64,000 nt of DNA from Patescibacterium sp964540895 (GCA_964540895.1 CAZIOP010000001.1:186001-250000); one strand, 5' to 3'; shown: positions 39,127 to 48,529, counted from the stretch's first letter. Notes: a model not told the origin generated them from the letters alone. Translations and numbers: made by a program.

Positions 39127-40152
39127 ATGTATAGAAAACCTCTTATTATCACCTTGTTATTACTTGGAACCGCCTTACTTGGTTCAGTTGTTTGGTATCA
39201 GACAGCCTTAGGTTTTAGATCGAAGAATACTGACAATCAGATTTTTACTATTACTTCGGGCCAGAAAACCGCCTCAATTTTATCTGATTTAAAGGAGAAA
39301 AAATTAATTACATCTTCATTAGCGGTCAAGATTTATTTATATCGACATAAAGATTTAAAATTGCAAGCAGGGGAGTATGAATTTAAGCCTAATACCTCAA
39401 GTCGGCAAATCATTGATAATTTATCAACTGGTAAGTCGTTATCTCAAGAAGTAACAATATTGTTCCGTGAGGGCCTTACTGCTAAAGACATGCAGGCCGA
39501 GTTAACTAAGAATGCTTATCTAACTGATAATAGTTTTTTGGATATTGCTAAAACGCCTATTCGAAATTTACCACCTCGTCTGACACTTTCAAGCTTTATT
39601 AAAGATCTCCCATCTACAGGAACACTAGAAGGTTATCTGTTTCCTGATACATATCGTTTGTTTAAAAATTTCACTGCGGAAGATTTAACCGCAAAGATGC
39701 TTGATAATTTTGAACATAAATTAACTCCAGAACTGCGAACTGCGATCTTAAAAAGTGGACATACCTTACCTGAAATTATCACTATGGCTTCTCTCTTAGA
39801 AAAAGAAGTACGGACTGAAAAAGATATGAAGATTGTATCTGGACTTTTTTGGGATCGGATTGAAGTGGGCCAGGCTTTGCAGTCATGCGCTAGTTTGGCC
39901 TATATCTTGGGGGTTAATAAAGTACAGTATACCTATGAAGACACTCAAATTATTTCGCCATATAATACCTATACCCATAGAGGACTGCCTCCTGGACCAA
40001 TTGGTAATCCAGGTCTACAAGCTATTAACGCTGCCCTCTATCCAACTAAAACTAATTATAACTACTTCCTTAGTCGTCCTGATACCGGCGAAACAGTATT
40101 TAGCCGCACCTTAGATGAGCATAATGAAGCTAAGGCTAAGTATTTGAAGTAA
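39127..40152 (+). CDS. mltG: Endolytic murein transglycosylase MltG
   Basis: A 341-aa protein with an N-terminal membrane helix (about residues 5-25), a LysM-like region (FTITSGQKTASILSDLKEK) and the YceG catalytic domain. The latter has LEGYLFPDTYRLF, IITMASLLEKEVRTEKDMKIVSGLFWDRI (in parts; the catalytic Glu is in LEKE) and HRGLPPGPIGNPGLQAINAAL. MltG cuts nascent glycan strands and so sets their length. It implies a normal peptidoglycan wall, in agreement with the dcw genes at the end of the window. Confidence 0.96.
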   Translation: MYRKPLIITLLLLGTALLGSVVWYQTALGFRSKNTDNQIFTITSGQKTASILSDLKEKKLITSSLAVKIYLYRHKDLKLQAGEYEFKPNTSSRQIIDNLSTGKSLSQEVTILFREGLTAKDMQAELTKNAYLTDNSFLDIAKTPIRNLPPRLTLSSFIKDLPSTGTLEGYLFPDTYRLFKNFTAEDLTAKMLDNFEHKLTPELRTAILKSGHTLPEIITMASLLEKEVRTEKDMKIVSGLFWDRIEVGQALQSCASLAYILGVNKVQYTYEDTQIISPYNTYTHRGLPPGPIGNPGLQAINAALYPTKTNYNYFLSRPDTGETVFSRTLDEHNEAKAKYLK

Positions 40153-40165
40153 ATAAAGGTAATTC

Positions 40166-40194
40166 TTGACAGGTATAAGAAGTAATGATACTCT
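40166..40194 (+). promoter_or_regulatory. Promoter of the rplJ-rplL operon
   Basis: TTGACA (40166-40171), 17-nt spacer, TACTCT (40189-40194), followed by a structured leader of about 120 nt. Confidence 0.85.
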
Positions 40195-40199
40195 AGATA

Positions 40200-40322
40200 T
40201 GTCCTAGACAGTAGGCAAACACTAAGACCTACCGAGACATGTATCCAAGCGTTTTTGGCTTGGATAGATATCTATCTGGGACTCTCAAAGGTCGCAGTTT
40301 TTTTATTATACTATTTTGCAAT
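40200..40322 (+). promoter_or_regulatory. Ribosomal L10 leader
   Basis: The rplJ leader contains ATGTC/GACAT enclosing GTAGG/CCTAC (about 40199-40240), then ATCCAAG/CTTGGAT (about 40242-40266), then a GACT/GGTC hairpin followed by T7 just before the ATG. This layout matches the autoregulatory L10 leaders of other bacteria, where the L10-L12 complex binds the leader. The final T-run suggests attenuation. Confidence 0.75.
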
Positions 40323-40847
40323 ATGCCTAAATCAAAACAGCAAAAACAAGAGATTTCCCGTGACTTATCAACTCGTTTTGGCAAAGCCAAAGCGGTTGTG
40401 TTCACAAGTTTTACTGGTTTAGGTGTGAAAGATAATGAAGCTCTTCGTGTGGCTCTAGGAGCCAAAGAGAGTGAATATTATGCTTCCAAAAAGACTTTGT
40501 TAAAAAGAGTGTTATCTGAACTTAAGATCGAAGGAGCTGAAAACGCTCAATTTGATGGACAAGTCGCTACTACCTTTGCGTATGGTGATGAAGTCTCCGC
40601 CGCTAAGGTCATTGCTGATTTCAGAAAGAACAACGAAGGCAAAGTAGAATTTTTGGGAGGTATACTTGAACATCGTTATATTGATGCCGCTGCAGTAACT
40701 GCTTTGGCAATCCTGCCCTCGAAGCAAGAATTATATGCAAAAATTCTTGGCTCCATTAACGCTCCGGTCTCCGGCTTTGTTAATGTCTTGGCTGGCAATA
40801 TGCGATCGTTAGTTCGAGTACTTTCCGCTGTTCAGGAAACTAAGTAA
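40323..40847 (+). CDS. rplJ: 50S ribosomal protein L10
   Basis: A 174-aa protein with the L10 pattern: MPKSKQQKQEISRDLSTRFGKAKAVVFTSFTGLGVKD in parts, YYASKKTLLKRVL and ALAILPSKQELYAKILGSINAPVSGFVNVLAGNMRSLVRVLSAV (in parts). L10 anchors the L7/L12 stalk. I chose ATG 40323 because an upstream in-frame extension would code through the structured leader. rplL follows after 30 nt. Confidence 0.96.
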   Translation: MPKSKQQKQEISRDLSTRFGKAKAVVFTSFTGLGVKDNEALRVALGAKESEYYASKKTLLKRVLSELKIEGAENAQFDGQVATTFAYGDEVSAAKVIADFRKNNEGKVEFLGGILEHRYIDAAAVTALAILPSKQELYAKILGSINAPVSGFVNVLAGNMRSLVRVLSAVQETK

Positions 40848-40877
40848 ATTATTTAATAAATTTTTAATTATAAATGT

Positions 40878-41294
40878 ATGTCAGAAGAAGTAAAGAATGA
40901 CGACGCAGAAGTCGTTGTCCCAGAAAAATTTCAGACTCTAGTAGCTGGTATTGAAAAAATGTCAGTCCTAGATTTAGCTGAATTAGTAAAGATCTTAGAA
41001 AAGAAATTTGGTGTGTCAGCTTCTGCCCCTGCTATGATGATGGCTGGTCCAGCTGCCGCTGCTGAAGCTGCTCCTGAAAAGGAAAGTTTTGACGTTGAGT
41101 TAACTGAAGCCGGTGGCAACAAGATTGCCGTTATTAAGGCTTTGCGTGAAGTTATGCCAGAACTTGGCTTGAAAGAAGCTAAGGATGTAGCTGACGGCGC
41201 TCCAAAGGTAGTTAAGGAAGGTGTTAAAAAAGAAGACGCTGAAAAGATGAAAGCTAAATTAGAAGAAGCTGGTGGTAAAGTTACTTTGAAGTAA
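40878..41294 (+). CDS. rplL: 50S ribosomal protein L7/L12
   Basis: A 138-aa protein with an N-terminal dimerisation helix (EKMSVLDLAELVKILEKKFG), an Ala-rich hinge (APAMMMAGPAAAAEAAPEK) and the C-terminal factor-binding domain FDVELTEAGGNKIAVIKALREVMPELGLKEAKDV (in parts) with VKEGVKKEDAEKMKAKLEEAGG. It is the flexible stalk that recruits translation GTPases. The operon ends in one of the strongest terminators in the window. Confidence 0.97.
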   Translation: MSEEVKNDDAEVVVPEKFQTLVAGIEKMSVLDLAELVKILEKKFGVSASAPAMMMAGPAAAAEAAPEKESFDVELTEAGGNKIAVIKALREVMPELGLKEAKDVADGAPKVVKEGVKKEDAEKMKAKLEEAGGKVTLK

Positions 41295-41304
41295 TTCCTA
41301 CTCA

Positions 41305-41351
41305 TATATAAAAAGTCCTCCTGGTTTTTGACTAGGAGGACTTTTTATATA
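41305..41351. terminator. Bidirectional terminator, 18-bp stem
   Basis: TATATAAAAAGTCCTCCT (41305-41322) is fully complementary to 41334-41351 around an 11-nt loop. It lies between convergent rplL and the large membrane-protein gene. Confidence 0.96.
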
Positions 41352-41356
41352 CTACT

Positions 41357-43630
41357 TTATTTAGTTAATGGAATTTCGTATATTTGTTTGTCGTTTAAGA
41401 CAAACATTTTTTTGTTGTCTTCGGTAACGGCCAGACTACGTAAATTACCAAAGCTATCTGAGGTATATTGGGTTTTATATTTACCTTCACTGGTATAGAC
41501 AATAATTCGGTTATGTTTTGGTTCTAGAATATACAGGAATTTTTGGTCAGCACTGGATACCACTTGAGTGGGTTCTTCAAGTTTCGGCATAGCTTCTTCT
41601 AAAGGAAGGGTATCTCTAGTGCCTGAGTTTAATCGCAGTAACTGATTATCAGCAATCATAAAGACACGACCATTGATTGTTAAGCTCTTTACGTTATTGA
41701 GGCTAACATTTTCTTTAAGCCAGTTTTGGCGACCTGAGAAGGTAAAAGTTCGTTTATCCTGATTATAGCGGTAGATGGCTGATTCTGGGCTTGAAACAAG
41801 GTAGAGGCGAGTATTATAGACAGTTAGGGCTGACATAGTAGTAGGTTTATTTTCAATGGTCATCTGTTTAGCAGATTGGTCACTTGATTGAAAGGTAAAG
41901 AGATTTCTTTGATCCCAGAAATATATGTCAGGTTCATCTGTCATAGCTAGCAGTGATTCCCCGGAAAAGGCGTCATTCACGATAGGAGTGATTGTTTTGT
42001 CAGGGCTAATGCGATAGACAGTTTTACTAGCACCGTTAGCTGAGAAGAGATCAGTTTCCCCAAGGATGAGATTGTCTCCACTAGCTGGCAGCTCAACGAA
42101 TATATTTGGTTTTTCAAGTCTGGTAACAGAAAATAATTTGTCGAGTTGGGTTTGATAGCGTTTTGTTAGTTCGGCTACCGTTGTTTTTGCTTCCTCTGTT
42201 TTTTGGGGGACAGAAGCAATAATATCTTCTAATTCTTTGAGAATTTGTCTGGCTCCTTCAGTATTGTTATATAGCAGGCTTGCTTCAAGTTGATTTTCCT
42301 TTTGTTCAAAAGTTACTTTAGCTTCGGCTACTTTGGCAATTTCAGCTTTTTGTCTAGCCGTAACAGTGGAGTAGATAAGATTGCCAATGAATAATAGTAG
42401 ACAAACAGTAATGAGAGAAAGCAGTATTTTATGTTTTGGTGTTAAACGACGGAAACTATTTAACCAATCACGTAAGGTACTCACAGCTTTGGCGGCTAGA
42501 TTTTTTGTGTCACTGACAATACTTTGTCTAGCAGTTGGATCAGTAATAAGGCGATAGATAGTTTTAACACCATCAACAATTAAGAGAGCTAAGACTCGAA
42601 ACACATCAAGGAATTTCTTTCCAACGGCCATTTTTTCTTTTTTCACTTTCAGTCGTCCAGCTGATAAATTAATTTGCTTGGCTTTATCTTGAGCAAAGGT
42701 TTTGAGGGTTGAGGAAGCAGGTTGAAGTTTTGCTAACCATTTCTTTACAGTCATCATTCCTGAGGGACTTAACAATTCCTCAGTTCGTTCTTGGGTAGTA
42801 TTGAATTGATCAACAGAAACACGACCACCACCCATAGTGGCCGATGTTTCAGATAGTGGGAGACTAAAAGCAGGATTTTCTGCTAAACGATCTTCTCCAG
42901 AAGTATTTTTGATAATTAAGGCGAAGAAGGGAACAAACGCATTAGTTTGTTCTAATAGATATTTTATTTGCTCCACAGCACTGATAGGAGGCAGGGTAGT
43001 GATGATGTCAGTCAGCTGTTTTTTTGAGAGATATTCAAGTACTGCTTCATTACAAAACAAAAAATATCCGCTTTGAGGAATAGCTCCGTTGATAACGTTA
43101 GTGAAGAGTTTATTGGGATTAGTTAATTCTTGAGTTGGGTCATCAGTTTTTTCAGAAATATCTAAAAGATTGTAGTCTGCTAACATATCGCCGCTAGCTG
43201 GTTTAGGTCGATACAGTAAAAAGGCTTTATTCTGACCAGACTGAGTAAAGAGTAAGCGGTTTTTATGTAAGACTCCAATGACCATACTAAAGCCACCAGG
43301 TCTAAAAGCCATTTTTTGAGCTTCCAGAAATTCGGCAATGCCTTTGTTAAGTTTTGTGAGAGCAGCTTCAAAGATGTAGTCAATTTTAAGATTGGCTATT
43401 TTGTCTCGGAGGAAAAATTGCTCATTCTCGTAGTAATGGCGATAAATCTCTTTAACGATAAAATCAGCTAAAGCAAAATCGTCAGCTCGGCTTTGGTCAA
43501 TTTCCATTAAAACGAAAAGCCGCCCCACTAAAAGTTCTTCTTCGGCTGACGGCTGGCTGACAAAGGCCTTGCTTAAAAAACTTGATTTTTGTTTAGGATT
43601 TACAGTTAAAGGGGCGACTTTATAGCTCAT
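41357..43630 (-). CDS. Membrane protein with degenerate PP2C-like domain and beta-propeller-like tail
   Basis: A 757-aa protein. Residues about 1-250 look like a PP2C-type phosphatase fold without its metal-binding Asp motifs: FSMVIGVLHKNRLLFTQSGQNKAFLLYR takes the place of the usual GDSRxYL strand. Then comes a basic linker, one membrane helix (about 405-425, HKILLSLITVCLLLFIGNLIY), a coiled coil rich in Ala, Glu and Lys, and a C-terminal series of about 40-residue blades (LYLVSSPESAIYRYNQD, QKFLYILEPKHNRIIVYTSEG, DNKKMFVLNDKQIYEI). The layout is a cytoplasmic sensor or scaffold joined to an external propeller. No function can be assigned. Confidence 0.65.
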   Translation of the reverse strand: MSYKVAPLTVNPKQKSSFLSKAFVSQPSAEEELLVGRLFVLMEIDQSRADDFALADFIVKEIYRHYYENEQFFLRDKIANLKIDYIFEAALTKLNKGIAEFLEAQKMAFRPGGFSMVIGVLHKNRLLFTQSGQNKAFLLYRPKPASGDMLADYNLLDISEKTDDPTQELTNPNKLFTNVINGAIPQSGYFLFCNEAVLEYLSKKQLTDIITTLPPISAVEQIKYLLEQTNAFVPFFALIIKNTSGEDRLAENPAFSLPLSETSATMGGGRVSVDQFNTTQERTEELLSPSGMMTVKKWLAKLQPASSTLKTFAQDKAKQINLSAGRLKVKKEKMAVGKKFLDVFRVLALLIVDGVKTIYRLITDPTARQSIVSDTKNLAAKAVSTLRDWLNSFRRLTPKHKILLSLITVCLLLFIGNLIYSTVTARQKAEIAKVAEAKVTFEQKENQLEASLLYNNTEGARQILKELEDIIASVPQKTEEAKTTVAELTKRYQTQLDKLFSVTRLEKPNIFVELPASGDNLILGETDLFSANGASKTVYRISPDKTITPIVNDAFSGESLLAMTDEPDIYFWDQRNLFTFQSSDQSAKQMTIENKPTTMSALTVYNTRLYLVSSPESAIYRYNQDKRTFTFSGRQNWLKENVSLNNVKSLTINGRVFMIADNQLLRLNSGTRDTLPLEEAMPKLEEPTQVVSSADQKFLYILEPKHNRIIVYTSEGKYKTQYTSDSFGNLRSLAVTEDNKKMFVLNDKQIYEIPLTK

Positions 43631-43727
43631 AAGAAGGGGATTTCATTTGACGTCTATTCCATAATACTATACGATAAAAATCAATAAAAATCAATGCTAA
43701 TCTAAGCAGAGATTTTATACTTCCGTT

Positions 43728-44345
43728 ATGTTAGCAAAACTTTTTGGATCAACTGCTCGCGTAAAAATATTAAAACTATTTTTACTTAACCCTGATAGTT
43801 CATACTATATCAGGCAGATTTCACGTCACTTAAATCTGCAATTAAGTGCAGTGCGACGAGAATTAGAGAATCTAGAGACGTTAGAACTTCTAGAAAGCCG
43901 TCAGGGAAGTGAAATGGAAGAAGGAATGATGGATGATGAGAAGGGTAACAAGAATGATCGTAAGTATTATCAAGCCAACCGACAATTTGTTTTATTTAAC
44001 GAAATCCGAGAGTTAATCATCAAAGCTCAGATTCTCTGTGAAAAGGATTTCACTGATAAGTTAAAGAAATTAGGCACTATCAAACTACTAATCCTCTCTG
44101 GTTTGTTTATTAATGAGAAACAAGCTCCTGTTGATATGTTGATTGTCGGTAATTTTGACAAGAATAAAGTGGCTAAATTAGTGAAAACATTAGAAGATGA
44201 GCTCGTTAATGAAGTAAATTATGCGGTGTTGAGTGAAGAAGATTTTCATTATCGTCGTCAAGTAACCGATGTCTTCTTGTACAGCGTGCTAGAAGGTAAG
44301 AAAATTGTGGTGATTGATGAAGGGAAGTATTTGAATATTAATTAA
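43728..44345 (+). CDS. Winged-helix regulator fused to nucleotidyltransferase-like domain
   Basis: A 205-aa protein. Residues about 1-95 form a winged helix, LFGSTARVKILKLFLLNPDSSYYIRQISRHLNLQLSAVRRELENLE in parts, with a wing around KGNKNDRKYYQANR. Residues about 110-200 (IKLLILSGLFINEKQAPVDMLIVGNFDKNKVAKLVKTLED in parts) resemble the MNT-type nucleotidyltransferase fold, but the usual GS-x-D-x-D catalytic signature is replaced by SGLF...PVDMLIVG. Proteins of this type are frequent in CPR and archaea. A regulatory role is likely; enzymatic activity is doubtful. The next gene starts 1 nt after the stop. Confidence 0.7.
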   Translation: MLAKLFGSTARVKILKLFLLNPDSSYYIRQISRHLNLQLSAVRRELENLETLELLESRQGSEMEEGMMDDEKGNKNDRKYYQANRQFVLFNEIRELIIKAQILCEKDFTDKLKKLGTIKLLILSGLFINEKQAPVDMLIVGNFDKNKVAKLVKTLEDELVNEVNYAVLSEEDFHYRRQVTDVFLYSVLEGKKIVVIDEGKYLNIN

Positions 44346-44346
44346 T

Positions 44347-44847
44347 ATGGAATTTATTAAAATTATTGGTCCAGATCATTTTTTAGTGAATGCTAACCTG
44401 TTAGGTTCTAAGGAAGCTTGGCTATGGATAGGTGGCCGAGAAGATGGTCCGAGTGATAATGATGATGAACGAGTGAAACGTGAAAGAGAAGAGGAAAAGT
44501 TGCATCCTCGAGTTGGAGAAGATGGAAAAACCCGACCTTCTGGTATTGAAGTTGTACGAATTAAACGACATGCCGACTATCCAGATTGGTATGAAATTGA
44601 TACTTCAACCTGGTCAGCAGGGAAATATCGGTTTAATATACATGGTGATGCCCATCAAGAAACAGATCACGGAACCGCACTTACCCCTGAAATACGCGAT
44701 AAAGAGTATTCTTGGTTGAATATTGGAAATCCTAAGGATTACCCAGAAGATCAACAGGCCTTTATCTATCAAGAACATAATGGACAGGGTTTTTGTATTC
44801 GAATTGAGATTGGAACTGATAGGTTAATTAAGCCAGCAGGACAATAA
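44347..44847 (+). CDS. Hypothetical protein, acidic
   Basis: A 166-aa soluble protein starting MEFIKIIGPDHFLVNANLLG. The middle is strongly charged (DDERVKREREEEKLHPRV), and the C-terminal half is beta-rich with many Trp, Tyr and His (DYPDWYEIDTSTWSAGKYRF, HGDAHQETDHG, FCIRIEIGTDRL). I recognise no family. The start is 1 nt after the regulator gene's stop, so it is coupled to it. The repeated His/Asp (HGDAHQETDHG) could bind a metal, but this is a guess from composition. Confidence 0.55.
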   Translation: MEFIKIIGPDHFLVNANLLGSKEAWLWIGGREDGPSDNDDERVKREREEEKLHPRVGEDGKTRPSGIEVVRIKRHADYPDWYEIDTSTWSAGKYRFNIHGDAHQETDHGTALTPEIRDKEYSWLNIGNPKDYPEDQQAFIYQEHNGQGFCIRIEIGTDRLIKPAGQ

Positions 44848-44887
44848 TATAAGCTGATTTTTTTGATAAATTTAAGAATTTGATAGT

Positions 44888-44916
44888 AACTCCCACAAGG
44901 AAAGGGAGTTTTTTTA
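44888..44916. terminator. Intrinsic terminator
   Basis: AACTCCC/GGGAGTT with a 9-nt loop and T7. Confidence 0.92.
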
Positions 44917-44965
44917 TACAAAAAGATGCCTACTATCCAATATAAAGGTATTATCTGTAAAGGAC

Positions 44966-44994
44966 TTGACAAGAATATTTATTAGTGATATAGT
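44966..44994 (+). promoter_or_regulatory. Promoter of the IPT/TIG surface-protein gene
   Basis: TTGACA (44966-44971), 17-nt spacer, TATAGT (44989-44994). A hairpin AAGCAA/TTGCTT follows in the short leader. Confidence 0.85.
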
Positions 44995-45030
44995 AGCGGA
45001 TTAAGCAATTTTGCTTATGTAATAAATTAT

Positions 45031-47535
45031 ATGAAATATTTTCATTTTTTACGAAAAAAGTCTATAATTAGCAAAATTTTAGCAATATTCTTCGGCTTCA
45101 TGGTTATGGTACCAGTAGCTGATCTTCAGGCTGCTTCAGTCAATTTAATTAAAAATCCAAGTTTTGAACAGGGTAGTGTCACGACCTATTGGGAAATGTG
45201 GAATAATAAGCCAGATACTAGAACATATACGATGTATCGAAGTTATGAAGTACCTTTTGGAAGTGGTTCGTATTCTGCTGCTATTGAAGCAACCGGCCCA
45301 GCTTCTTCAGTTGACCAGGCCGGTATAGTTACTATATCTAACCTTAATCCAATAGCGGTTACCTCAGGAAAATCATATTATTTCTCTCTATATACAAAAG
45401 CTGCTGAACCAACAACTGTTTCAGTTTATTTACAACGTGCCGATAACTATCAACCGTTGGGCCCAGTTCAACAAATCAATGTAAGCACTAATTGGGAGAA
45501 GAAATTACTTATTTTCCAACCAACTGATACTACCAATGCTTCGTTAGGTATTTCATTTGGAAATTTATCTGATACTAATACATTATATATTGATAATCTT
45601 GATTTACGAGAGAATAATCTTGTAGTTACTACTAAAGATGTTGTTGGTTTTGTTGGTCAAAACAAAACAGTAGCTATATCTGGTAATAATAGTTTGACTA
45701 CCAGTGATATTCAAATGGAGGTGCCATATGTTAACCCTTCTAATAATAATGTTGAGAGAAAAAGATTAACTCCTAATTCCGTTAATAACGGTGTAGCTAC
45801 TTTTACTCTCCCAAGTCAAACATTTAGTGGTATTGGAAAAGTATACTTTTTAGACACATTAATTGGAGAACTTAACTATAATGTACTAGCTAAAGTAACG
45901 GAAGTAAGTCCTCAGCCAGTTCGACCTGACGAAGATTTAGTAGTGTATGGTAACGGTTTTAATCCTGATATCACAAAGAATAAAGTGCTAGTAAGAAGTA
46001 TCGCAGTAAATGGCGCAGTATCTGACACATTATTACAACCACACATGGTTGATCCGAGCCTTTCTCAGATGGTGGCAAAACTTCCAGTTGGATTAGCTAA
46101 TTCTCAACTCAATGTTCGTACCTATTTTACCAACACGGCTGGTGTAGTAGTTGAAAATAAATCAAACTTTATCAACTATTCAATCATGCCTGTAGTGTAT
46201 GGCGCCACCTGGAGTGAACGGGGTCATGAAGCGGTTGGTGATAAGTTATCAATTACTGGTAAAGGAATTGTATATCGTCCGGTTGTTAATTTCTATAATG
46301 AAAATAATGTACTAATCTCCAGTAAGGGTGCTATTGTCAAAAAGATTGTTACTGGTACAGAGAACTATGAAGTTATTGAAGTAGTAACTCCTGTAACATT
46401 AAATAAAGTAAAAATTACAGTTAAGTCTGGAACACAAGAATCTGATCAAACCGCAGCCTTATCCTATGCTGCTAAGCCAACTATTACCTTTGTAAAAACA
46501 GCTCATAAAAGAAATTTAGGAAATAATTCTGTAGTATCAGCTGCTAAGGTTGGAGAAACAATTCGTTTAACTGGACAAGGTTTTAAAACCAATGTTCCAG
46601 CTGTAGTAGAATTCTGGAGCATTCATGGTGGAGTTTTAACAACTAACGTAGATACGGCTCATATTGATCCTAATGGCACATGGGTTGATGTAGTTGTTCC
46701 AGCTGGTATTCAGAATGGACAAGTTAATGTACAAATTAATGGGCAGAAATCAAATAACGTATCATTTGAGTTAATTCCTACCATTATTTCTAGTCAGCCA
46801 ATTGAACCAGTTCCTGGCAGTGAATTAACCATAACAGCTCAAGGAATTAATTTAGATGCGTCTCAATTGACTATTTACTTTAAATTACCTAATAATGAGG
46901 AAATTAAAGTTCAACCTTCACAATTAACTAAGAGTGGTGATAATGTCTTAATCACTGTTATGGCGCCAGCTGCTATTCCAAACCAAGGATCATCTTTGAA
47001 AGTTCAGTATGGTTACTGGTTAAATGATGAAACATATCGTATTATTGCAACACCGTTTATCGAAAATGCCACCATTAATAATGATACTAAAGTATTAACT
47101 ATTAAAGGACATGGTTTTTCATCGGTAGCTAACACTAATAAGATTACATATAAATACGCAGATGGAACAGTTGTAACTCCAAATGTTAGAATGTTAGGTG
47201 TTTTCTCAACCAGTGAAGGACAGGAAATTCGAGTTGCTATCTTAGATAGTTATTACTATGGCTACTTGTTCGTAACTGTAGATGGTGCTAGAAGTAATGA
47301 AGTTAATGTAGGACCAGCTGTTATTACAAGACTAGAACGACGTGTTCAGTTTGTTCAATCAGAAAATAGAGTAATGGGTGTACTATACATTAGTGGTAGA
47401 AACTTTGGTTTACAAGGTGACGTTAAAGTCGGTAATGTCTGGGCCTCAACCCATTATCGCTCTAATACATTTATTATTGCGGTGGTTGAACGGGGAGATG
47501 TTAACAAGAATCCCGTTATTATTACAAAGAAATAA
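45031..47535 (+). CDS. Secreted surface protein with carbohydrate-binding and IPT/TIG domains
   Basis: An 834-aa protein with a signal peptide or anchor (about residues 12-36). Residues about 38-195 form a CBM_4_9-like jelly roll: LIKNPSFEQGSVTTYWEMWN, SGKSYYFSLYTKA, YIDNLDL. The rest consists of about seven Ig-like IPT/TIG repeats with the pattern P-x-G-x-x-hTIxGxGF, for example VRPDEDLVVYGNGFNPD, VGDKLSITGKGIVY, VGETIRLTGQGFK, PGSELTITAQGINL and VLTIKGHGFSS. It opens the polysaccharide locus and probably sits on the cell surface bound to sugar. There is no cysteine-rich part and no sorting signal. Confidence 0.85.
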   Translation: MKYFHFLRKKSIISKILAIFFGFMVMVPVADLQAASVNLIKNPSFEQGSVTTYWEMWNNKPDTRTYTMYRSYEVPFGSGSYSAAIEATGPASSVDQAGIVTISNLNPIAVTSGKSYYFSLYTKAAEPTTVSVYLQRADNYQPLGPVQQINVSTNWEKKLLIFQPTDTTNASLGISFGNLSDTNTLYIDNLDLRENNLVVTTKDVVGFVGQNKTVAISGNNSLTTSDIQMEVPYVNPSNNNVERKRLTPNSVNNGVATFTLPSQTFSGIGKVYFLDTLIGELNYNVLAKVTEVSPQPVRPDEDLVVYGNGFNPDITKNKVLVRSIAVNGAVSDTLLQPHMVDPSLSQMVAKLPVGLANSQLNVRTYFTNTAGVVVENKSNFINYSIMPVVYGATWSERGHEAVGDKLSITGKGIVYRPVVNFYNENNVLISSKGAIVKKIVTGTENYEVIEVVTPVTLNKVKITVKSGTQESDQTAALSYAAKPTITFVKTAHKRNLGNNSVVSAAKVGETIRLTGQGFKTNVPAVVEFWSIHGGVLTTNVDTAHIDPNGTWVDVVVPAGIQNGQVNVQINGQKSNNVSFELIPTIISSQPIEPVPGSELTITAQGINLDASQLTIYFKLPNNEEIKVQPSQLTKSGDNVLITVMAPAAIPNQGSSLKVQYGYWLNDETYRIIATPFIENATINNDTKVLTIKGHGFSSVANTNKITYKYADGTVVTPNVRMLGVFSTSEGQEIRVAILDSYYYGYLFVTVDGARSNEVNVGPAVITRLERRVQFVQSENRVMGVLYISGRNFGLQGDVKVGNVWASTHYRSNTFIIAVVERGDVNKNPVIITKK

Positions 47536-47582
47536 GTTTAGCTTAATATAGTATACAGAGCTACACTGCAATTATTTTATCT

Positions 47583-48470
47583 ATGGAATTTCATGATTTT
47601 CTAAAATTTTTAGTCAGAAAGCGTAAAACCGTTTACGGTATTATTGCAATCTTTATATTGGTCGGTGTAGTTACTATTGCTGTTCAGCGTTTTAAGTATA
47701 GTGCTAAGTCACAATTACTCGTTGTTCAAGAATATAGCGGTCCAGTTGATGCTTATACAGCCTCAAAGTCCACAGAACACCTTTCAAATGTGTTAGCTAG
47801 TGTTATTAATTCAAATTCTTTTTTTACTAAAGTTGTAACCAATAGTCCAAGTATTGATACTCAATATTTTGGTGCTAATCCTAAAGATCAAATGCGAGAG
47901 TGGAATAAGACAGTGAATGCCAAGAGTATTAATGACACTGGTATTATTGCTATTACTGTGTACCATCCGAATCGTAATGAAGTACAAAAGATTGCTGGAG
48001 CTATTAATTATGTGTTAATGACCCAACACTCTGCCTATGATGGTGCAGGACAGGCTGTTAAGGTTCGTTTAATTGACCAACCAATTAGTTCAACTATCCC
48101 TGTTAAACCAAATATTCCATTAGTACTTGGAACGATGGTGGCACTTGGTTTTTTGTCTAGTTTGGTTTATATCTATCTTTCTTCTGAAAGTGCCTCATTA
48201 CAAATGCTTGAGTACCAAAAAAATAGTCAACCGGCATTTATTGCTCAGACTATGTTTCAGAATCAAGCTATTAACAAACCACATACTGAATCTGCTCCTA
48301 CTTATAATCAAGAGGAATATATCCCTCGATCAGTCCCTCATTTTACACCATATGGTCAACATGCCCGTGTCTCATTAGAAGATAATTTTGAACCATTATT
48401 TGATGAAGCGGCTGTTGCTGACCCCGAAATTATTGTTCGTCAGGGTAATATGCGAAATATTATTGATTAA
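47583..48470 (+). CDS. Wzz-like chain-length determinant / capsule export co-polymerase
   Basis: A 295-aa protein with the Wzz layout: an N-terminal cytoplasmic stretch and membrane helix (VRKRKTVYGIIAIFILVGVV), an external helical region (about residues 40-170), a second helix preceded by a proline-rich segment (VRLIDQPISSTIPVKPNIPLVLGTMVALGFL in parts), and an about 90-residue C-terminal cytoplasmic tail. There is no Walker box, so it is not a BY-kinase. It would set the length of the polymer made by the ligase/polymerase and glycosyltransferases encoded downstream. A foreign-looking gene block separates it from them. Confidence 0.85.
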   Translation: MEFHDFLKFLVRKRKTVYGIIAIFILVGVVTIAVQRFKYSAKSQLLVVQEYSGPVDAYTASKSTEHLSNVLASVINSNSFFTKVVTNSPSIDTQYFGANPKDQMREWNKTVNAKSINDTGIIAITVYHPNRNEVQKIAGAINYVLMTQHSAYDGAGQAVKVRLIDQPISSTIPVKPNIPLVLGTMVALGFLSSLVYIYLSSESASLQMLEYQKNSQPAFIAQTMFQNQAINKPHTESAPTYNQEEYIPRSVPHFTPYGQHARVSLEDNFEPLFDEAAVADPEIIVRQGNMRNIID

Positions 48471-48483
48471 TTTAACTTAGAAT

Positions 48484-48529
48484 CTATCCCAAAGCTAACT
48501 TGACAGACATAGGCGCTTTGGGGTAGGAT
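48484..48529 (+). promoter_or_regulatory. Promoter inside an inverted repeat, start of the inserted block
   Basis: TTGACA (48500-48505), 18-nt spacer, TAGGAT (48524-48529). CTATCCCAAAGC (48484-48495) and GCTTTGGGGTAG (48515-48526) are inverted copies with one G-T pair; the -35 is in the loop and the -10 overlaps the right arm. CTATCCCAAAG also occurs at 31723-31733. Confidence 0.7.
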
